Assembly (NCBI GenBank): GCA_016946835.1
Contig: JACVTC010000088.1
Coordinates: forward strand, 655,001-719,000
DNA: 64,000 bases
Direction: 5' to 3'
From: Neocallimastix lanati (nom. inval.)
Lineage: Eukaryota; Neocallimastigomycota; Neocallimastigomycetes; Neocallimastigales; Neocallimastigaceae
Position numbers and translations under genes: made by a program. Numbering within the stretch: the stretch's first letter is position 1; the number at the start of each line of letters is the position of its first letter. The notes under the pieces were generated by a model. That model did no database searches. It was not told the origin of the DNA and worked only from the letters and a program-made list of their open reading frames with translations. Of this stretch, positions 54,981 through 64,000 are shown piece by piece.

Positions 54981-57157
54981 TCATCTATATCTCCTTGGAC
55001 TTCTACTTCTATATCTATCTCTTGAGGATCTTCTATCATATCTTCTATAATCATGATGATCTCTATTATGACTTCTTTCACGATCTCTGTCTCTACTACT
55101 ACGACTTCTTTCACGGTCTCTATCACGACTTCTATCTCTATCGTGACTACCATGTCGATAGTTATGGTCTCTTCTATGATCTCTACTTTTATTTAATTTT
55201 TCAATCAATTCCTAATTATTATTTATTTAATTATTTAATTATTTAATATTTTATATTAAATAATAAAATATAATAACAAAGAATTAATAAATATTTGTAT
55301 AGATTTTAAATATTATTATGAATTATTATGATATTATATATAAATAATCAAATTATAATGAGTTATATTATTAAAATAAATTTGTTTATTAATATTAGAT
55401 AAATTACTTTATTTTGTTCTAATGCTTCTCTGATTCTTTTATATCCTGAATGTTGTTTTCCTTGTAAATGTGCATCAAGTCTTTGTGAACTATCATTAAC
55501 AACTAATATTGCACCACATACCTCACATACTTCCATTGGTTTTTTAACTTTTGGATCAACTTTTTCACCCTATTAAAAATATTAAAATCAAATATATTTA
55601 TATTATTTAAAATAGAATAAAACAATTAATAATTATTAAATGAAATAAAAAATAAAAAAAAAAAAAAAAAATTAACAAAAAAAATAAACTTATCACGTAT
55701 TAATGTTAATAATAATAAAAATAATAATAATAATAAAAAAAAAAAATGGAGTTATATTTTATACGATTAAATAAACCGATATACATAATATATATATATA
55801 TATATATATATTTAAAATATATTTATTAACCTTTAAAGTTGCTAATTCAGTATTTTTATCTTCCAATAATTTTAATTGCTTTGCAGCTTCTTTTATATTT
55901 CCAGATTTTCCAGCTTTTTCTATTTCTTTTACTATCGTTTCAATTTTATCTTCTAGCAATATAGTTTTTTCTTCTCTTTCATCTTTACTGGTTGCCTTTA
56001 ATAATAATTAAATATACATAATTGAAAAAATATATATAAATTTAAATAAATAAAAATATTTAGAATATTATTTTAAATATAATATCTAATCTTAAATATG
56101 CATTTTTTAATTATCATGATTATTACTCTTTAAAAAAATATACTTTATAAAATAATTTAAATAAATTTTAATTTTATTTTTTATAACTTACAGATTCTTC
56201 TATTTTCATTTCAACTCTTTCTTTTCCTCTTTTTATCTTTCTATCTAAATCATTAATTAAGGATTGCAAATATTCATAAAAATCTCTTTCCCAACCGTAA
56301 CGATCATTTTCTGAATTTTTTAAATATCTATTAAATAGAATATACATTAATTCAATTTTAAATTAATAATGATTATTAATTACTTTTTATATATAAATTA
56401 TTTGAATTTGAAATTTCCTGTTTATATTAATAATTAATTTTAATTGTCATAAAATATAGAAAATTACTCTTCTCTTAAATGTTCATCATGAATTTTATCA
56501 CATGGACCTTAATAATTATATTATACAATATTAATAATTAATTTGTTAATTGCCTTTTATTATTATAAATATAAATTTACATAAATCTATACTTAAAAAA
56601 TACCTAAATCCGATTTAGTATTAACAAAAAGTTCACTTGGACAAAAACCTCCAGCTAGATAATGTTTACATACCTATATTAATAGATATATAATATTAGA
56701 AAAAATAATTCATTGTTTAAGTTTTAGAGCAAATTTTATTTATTATTAAAATTCTAATAGATAAAGTACATCGTTATTTTTATTTATTTTATTTTTATTA
56801 TATTTTATTTTTATTATATTTTATTTTATTTCATTTTTTTTATTTTTATTTTTCATAATAATATTAAAGAAATATTTACATATAAAATGATTTATACAAT
56901 TATTTTTTTAAATATTCCTATAAAAATCTAATATATATTTTGTTAATTTTTTTTTAATTATTATTACAATTATATATATATATATACTTTTTTTTCTTAT
57001 TTTTTAAAAATTAATATTCCAATATAATAAAAAATAATAATAAAATAATTTATATTTAAATTATATAAAAATTTACTTCATCATCTGTAAAACTTCGCTG
57101 ACTAGATGGCATGTAAGGATTCATTAATCCTTTTAAAATTTGTCTTTGGAAATCCAT
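54981..57157 (-). CDS. LUC7-family U1 snRNP-associated splicing factor (LUC7L3-like), seven exons
   Basis: Minus strand, join(54981..55211, 55408..55569, 55831..55995, 56192..56327, 56468..56507, 56604..56673, 57077..57157), 294 aa. All six introns are GT...AG, and each junction preserves the frame. The start MDFQRQILKGLMNPYMPSSQ leads to zinc finger 1 (VCKHYLAGGFCPSELFVNTK, DLGPCDKIHDEHLR: C-x7-C...C-x3-H, CCCH). A coiled coil follows (exons 4-5). Zinc finger 2 has CEVCGAILVV and then H and H in LDAHLQGKQHSGY (C2H2). The tail is RS-rich (RDRDRERSRSSRDRD, ending SPRRYR). This architecture is that of Luc7, which contacts U1 snRNP and influences 5' splice-site choice in the nucleus. The CPSELFVNT / CDKIHDE wording is closest, from memory, to the LUC7L3 (CROP) subgroup. 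Confidence 0.9.
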
Positions 57158-58553
<1,396 letters not shown>

Positions 58554-59175
58554 TTATGTATATTTTGTAAAATCGAGTATAGCTTCCAAATTATTATCCT
58601 TTGAATTGATAATACTGTTATTCAAATTTCTAGGATTCATTCGTTCGGGAGATTTAGCTCTATTATAGATTGAATTAGAATTACCATGATAATTCGATCC
58701 ATTATTTCCATTATTTAATGAGTTAAAACTGTCATTCGAGGATGAAGAAATAATAGAAGCAGTAGATATAGAATGCTGTGGATTACCTCTTTTGTGATTA
58801 GGAGCTGGTGAATTTGTTGAACTATTAGGTGTTAGAGCTGAATTAATATGATGAGATAAGCTTAATGATGTTTTTGGTTGGTTTTTACTATGTAGATGCT
58901 TATATTGGGAATGAAGAGAACTTTGGCTATTATTTGCACTTGCCATTACTGAATTAGGAGGAGGATTTAATCCTTTTTGTTTTTTTTTTTTTTAAATATT
59001 TAAATTATTATTATATATTATTATATATGTTAAAAAAAATATTTTTAAATTATTTAATTTATATAAATATGTAAATAACATAATATATTATAATAAAATA
59101 AATAAATAAATAAATAAATAAAAGTTATTTTCCTTTTATTTTTATTTTTTAATTTTTTAATTTTTTAATTTTTTA

Positions 59176-59221
<46 letters not shown>

Positions 59222-62200
59222 CATATTAATTAATTAATTAATAAATTATTTACTTACCAGAAGGATTCATTTTATTAACACGTGCTTTTACACGTTTAAT
59301 TTGACGTAAACGCTCACCCCAATTTGAAATATATTCTGTCGAACTATTAAGATTCTGACGGAAAGTCTGAGCATAAATATTAAAATTAATTGCAAGTTGT
59401 CGAACAAAGATTGGAAGAACACTTAAAGAAACAATTTTTGGTATAGCAAGTGGTCCAATTTCTGGCATATCTTCGCGACGTTGCATAGAAACAATAAAGT
59501 ATGGTTCATTTTCTTCTAATGAAGTAGTGGATAAAGGATTAGGAATATGTGTTTTATTATATGAAACAGATGCAGGATTTTCATTCAAATTTGAATTACT
59601 ACTATAAAGAATATTTTGATGATGAGACATGGAAAGATAATCATTATCTACCGGAGTAATGATGATGTTAATGAAATTAAATTGACCAGGAATGGTTCTA
59701 AATTCATATTCTTTACCTGATTCATTATATACAATTAAAATATAATCGTTACCAATGTGTCTTTTCTTTGCCATACATTTTGGATCATGTTCTACCGTAG
59801 GCATTAATGTTGCAACGTGGAAAACAATTTTTGTAATTTCATCTTCTGCCATGATAGCAAATTCACCATCTACGCCTCTCCTGGTATCTAAACCACCCGT
59901 ATATTCACCTTGTAAACTTGAAAGTTTGACTAACTTTCCGATATTTTGAAGGAAAACTTGATAATGATAAGAACCAGATTGGTTAGAAAGTATACTTTGC
60001 TCATCAAATTGTCCTCTTCCTACATAAACGATACCAATTTTATGTAAATCTACAACAGGTGTACGATCTAATACAGAAAGTCCACGAACTGTTGCATCAT
60101 CATCAGGTAAAAGCTGAACACTGTCTACTTCACCTTTTCCATTTCCATTTAATGATTGTAACTGAAGATATACAAAACTTGGAAGAAGTTTTGTTGGGTC
60201 ATCTTTACTTATATTAGTATTTAGAGAATTAGCAGATGTCCAAGTTTTTGCAATTTCATTCATGGTAATTTTAGATAAATTATTAGATTCATTTTTATCT
60301 GATTTATCTTTTGGATAAGTGAGAGATGCTGAATGTGATTTACGTATAATATCTTCTTCTCCATTATCTTTAATAACACTAGAGTTACCAGTTGTTGGAC
60401 CAGAATGGACTCTTAAATGATTATTATATTCATGCTTTAATAAGAATAGAGGTGAATGAATATTAGCACCTGAAGAAAATGAACGTTTATGTTTTAAATC
60501 ATGATCAATATTAACCTTTAGTGAATCAAAGTTATTTACTGTTACACTATTAGACCTTTTAGTAATTGTTATTTCTCTTTGGGTATTGCTTTCATTATAT
60601 ATTTTGTTGTTTGAATTTATTATCTTATCTTCAGGAATTTCTTCACTTTTTTCGAATAATTCAAATTTCGTTTCTTCTTTTGACTTTCTTTTGATATCTT
60701 TATTGTTTTCATTTGAAACAATAACTTCATTATCTTCATTATCTGAACTTTCGGTACTACTAGCTAATGCTTCATGTTTATCAGATATATGCATCATTAG
60801 TAATGCTGTTAAATCAATATTATTTAATGTATCATTTCTTAATTTATTTTCCATTCTTATTACGAAAGATGTAGTTCCGGTTGGTCTTCTTATTATAATT
60901 TCGCCCCATCCTTTACTTTTTAAAGTCCTTATCGTAATAATGACTGATCCTATTTTAAAAATTTTTATAAATTTAATATTTATATTATTATTATAATTAT
61001 TATAATTATCATATAATATTATTTATAATTAATAAAAATAGTTAAAAAACAAATAAACAAATAAACAAAAAAAACGAAAAAAAAAAAAAAAAAAAAAAAA
61101 GCAAAAAACAAATATATATATATATATTTTTTTTTAAATACTAAGTTTCTATTAAAATAATCTTTATTTAATACATATTGATCTTATTATTTATTTACCT
61201 TTAATCCAATGCTTTGTTACAAATTGATCTTTATTTTCAAATAAAATCTTTGCAGGTAATGGCTGAATTGGCTGACTTTGACAACTTGAATAGGAATATC
61301 TTGTCAACATATCAAGACAACACTCTACTCTTTCATTCATTTCTAATTGTGTATTTTCAGAAAGAATATAATGAAGTATAAATGGAACATATTTTTTTCT
61401 TTCAGTTAATTTTAAATTAATAAACCATACAGAAATGACATGATAAGCTAGATAGATAACATATTGATTAAAGGCTGATATTGATTGATTTGATTGTCCA
61501 GGATTACTAAGATTATTAAGGTTAGACGATGAATTATTATTAATATTGGGAAGTTGGTTGTTTAATGATTTTTCATTAAAGGTTGATTGAATATATTTAA
61601 GAGCAATAACAAATACTAATTTATAATCATTTTCTACAAAGTTAACATAAAGATGTGGTAATTTTGCTAAAAGAGATAAAAATTCTAACAAGTGAACAGA
61701 GAATGTCGGAGCTGTCATAATTTGAGACATTTTTACTAAAGTGCTAGTTAATAATTTTGTCATACTCTTTGGTAATTCTAATAAAGATAATAATAAAGCA
61801 TGAATACATGGTCTAGTTGTTGTTGACCATTTAGTTAAACCAATTTGGAAAACTAATATTAATTCATCTTGTTGTGTTTTAGTAAAGAATTTAGAATATG
61901 CAATAAGTACGGTTAACATATTGTAAGCTTTAGAATATAAATCACTGATACGAACATCATTTGGTATATTGTAAATTGTTTTCTTTCCCAATCTATCATT
62001 AACTACCATATCAACAAGAAGAGATCTTAAACTTTGAATTTGAACAAATGAAGATTGGAAAAGATAAATATTGGTTAATTGAGAAACCCAATTTGTTAAA
62101 ATATAGGAATAAATTTCATAGTCATTTTCATTTTTTAAAAGATAAATTAAGGTTTCAGCATATTCATTAATAGAAAGAAGAACATCATCACTATTATTTC

Positions 62201-64000
62201 TATATTCATTAGTTTCATTAGAATATACACTTCTGTTATCTATAACAGATTCCTTTTCTCCAATAATATTTATTCCATTATCATTTGCAGTTAATTCATT
62301 AAACATACTTTCACCTTTACCACTGACCATACTTCCAGTAGCACTTAAACTTTCTCTATAACATATAATTCTAGAACCAGAAGTTTGTACAGAAAGAAGA
62401 GTTGACATAAAACCAGAGGTAAGTTTAGTGTCAGGGGTGTCCTCATTCGATGAATTTTGATTATTTGGAGAAGCATTAGCTTGGGGTGGTTTTCCTTTGT
62501 CATTATTATTGATTTCTTTTTTTTCTTTTTCTAAATAAATACGATATGAAGAATTAGCACGGAGTCTAAAAAGACATTTTAATCCCATTAATCTAATTTT
62601 TTTACTAATTTTTCCATTTCTAACAATTTCTAATAATTCTCCAAAAACGATCGGACAATGCTTATATAAAAGACCACCGAAACATGCTTCAAAAATTTCA
62701 ATCAAAGCTTCCATACTTTTTAAGGAAACTTCAGTACATAAAGCATCAGATCCAAAATTAAATGATTGACTTGATTTTGGTGAAATTACAGTTAAATTAC
62801 TATTTAAATCTTTAATATTTTCTTTGGAATTAGAATTAGAATTTATTTTTATAGTTAATTTATTATTACTTTTAATACTACTTTTTCTTTTAGCACTATT
62901 ATATTTATTTGGTGGGGATATGGTATCAGATTTCTCTGAACGACCAAAAGAGTTCATACGTCCAATGGCCATATTTGAGTTACTTCTGCTTGTTGATCCT
63001 AATCTATTACCAGAGATTCCGTTTTTACTATTTACATCAGCATAGCCATTACTTATATTAGAGCTTATTGATGCTCCTCCACCTGTAATTGTAATGCCAA
63101 CTTCGTTTGTTCCTAAATTATTATTTATTGATATTTCACTGCGAATTGAATTATTATAAAGTGGTGTCATTCCATTTCGATTCAATTCAAAATTATTTTC
63201 TTCGTTTGCTGATAAATAACTACTTTTTGTAGATAAATTTCCAAATGATAAATTTTTATGTATACTACTGGTAGTACCTGAAGAACTACTATTAAACATT
63301 GCACATTCTACAAATGTATGTGTTAATTGAGAAAAATGACTATCGCTACAATCACGAATAACAGCTTTAACTAAATTAATACATGCATGAATAACATTAG
63401 AATCTTTTTGTAATGAAAGTGTGGAAACAATAGGTATAATTATTTGCTCTATTAGAATAGAGCAATAGGTACTTTTTAATGAACTGTATGTATCATTTAT
63501 AACATTTAAAATCTTTTCTCGGACTAAAGATGTAGTTTCTGAAGTATAAAATGCAGATACAAATTCATTGAAATCAGTAATCCAAGTTTCAGAAGTAGGA
63601 TGAATTAACTGATTAATAGTAAAATATTCAATTAAACTCATCGATAATTGTTCAGATAAATATGGACTTAAACTTTGTAAAAGATCATAATATTGTGTAG
63701 ATGAACCCGGGAACTGTTGAATTTTATATAAACTGTATATATAATTGATTATATCACAATAAACAGAAATTGGTGTTGGCTTGTTACTGGGATTGTGGTA
63801 TTCATCTCCTAATTTACAATCAGGTGTATTAAAAGGGTCTGTCTCAAGTTTAGCAAATACTTCACAATAACCTTTCAAATTATCTAGTATTTCTAAAACA
63901 ATTTCATATTCTAAATAAGTAATAGTTTTACCTTTTTCAAATATTAAGTCTTTTATTGCAATTAAAATTTCTAAATCAATGATTTCTATATGATATTGAA
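58554..64000 (-). CDS. TSC2: Tuberin (TSC2), Rheb GTPase-activating protein, 5' end beyond the window
   Basis: Minus strand, join(58554..58972, 59258..60949, 61199..>64000), about 1635 aa visible. Both introns (285 and 249 nt) are GT...AG and keep phase 1. The N-terminal visible part is a helical-repeat region with long Ser/Asn-rich inserts, matching the tuberin/DUF3384-like body in size and position. Exon 2 contains IIRRPTGTTSF and then the Rap/Ran-GAP domain: HKIGIVYVGRGQFDEQSIL, GGLDTRRGVDGEFAI, and KKRHIGNDYILIVYNESG, whose Asn (codon 59748-59750) is the catalytic Asn thumb. QFNFINIIITPVD follows. The last exon ends ILDFTKYT, like the DFT-x-F end of animal tuberin. The TSC1-TSC2 complex inactivates Rheb-GTP and so restrains TORC1. 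The frame is open to the window edge; upstream exons are missing. Confidence 0.92.

Noticed and set aside
59755-60996. Plus-strand frames over TSC2
   Set aside because: Antisense shadows of the tuberin exons.

Overview
The window looks like nuclear DNA of a fungus with an extremely AT-rich genome. An anaerobic rumen/gut fungus (Neocallimastigomycota) is my best guess. The reasons are the very AT-rich intergenic DNA full of homopolymers and (AAT)n, (AAAT)n and (AAAAT)n runs, short AT-rich GT...AG introns, an Ecl1-type zinc protein (a fungal family), a tuberin (TSC2) gene, and a dense population of transposons with A/T-biased coding sequence. The assignment is an inference; no rRNA or marker gene is present.

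Layout. 1-16.4 kb is mostly non-coding AT desert, with one small two-exon Ecl1-family gene (3302-4062, minus), several local tandem duplications, and a MITE-like fold-back element (about 14.29-14.68 kb). 16.4-41.0 kb holds three related copies of a FLYWCH/MULE-type DNA transposon. Copy 1 has an intact 482-aa transposase (16421-17869). Copy 2 is a frameshifted pseudogene on the minus strand (22175-23558). Copy 3 (39328-41007) is split by an LTR insertion. All three are associated with GCATTTCGCC-type motifs and with 47-51 bp minisatellites. A complete Ty1/copia element (23884-29104) with identical LTRs, a 5-bp target duplication and an open 1555-codon polyprotein sits beside copy 2. Between copies 2 and 3 is a tandem duplication (about 29.67-35.07 kb) carrying two near-identical intronless genes for a 208-aa membrane-anchored protein that I do not recognise, plus fragments of other genes, one of them the start of a histidine phosphatase.

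40.0-53.6 kb is a nest of LTR elements: a solo LTR with Pol III-like boxes and an inverted, truncated partner; a gag-only element (41514-44416) with identical LTRs; a second short element (44471-47843) with 659-bp LTRs and one unknown coiled-coil ORF; a lone LTR with its primer site (48811-49679); and a decayed Ty3/gypsy chromovirus (about 50.69-53.5 kb) whose reverse transcriptase has been deleted in frame.

54.9-64 kb returns to ordinary genes, both on the minus strand: a seven-exon LUC7-family U1 snRNP splicing factor (54981-57157) and the 3' part of TSC2/tuberin (58554 to the window edge), whose product is the GTPase-activating subunit acting on Rheb upstream of TOR.

The most interesting signals are in the retroelements. 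The copia element and the chromovirus, from different superfamilies, carry the same 15-nt primer-binding site abutting the LTR, and it matches the anticodon arm of tRNA-Lys(CUU) rather than a tRNA 3' end. Three different LTR elements also carry a hairpin directly upstream of the polypurine tract; in two of these the loop is conserved while the stem bases differ yet still pair.
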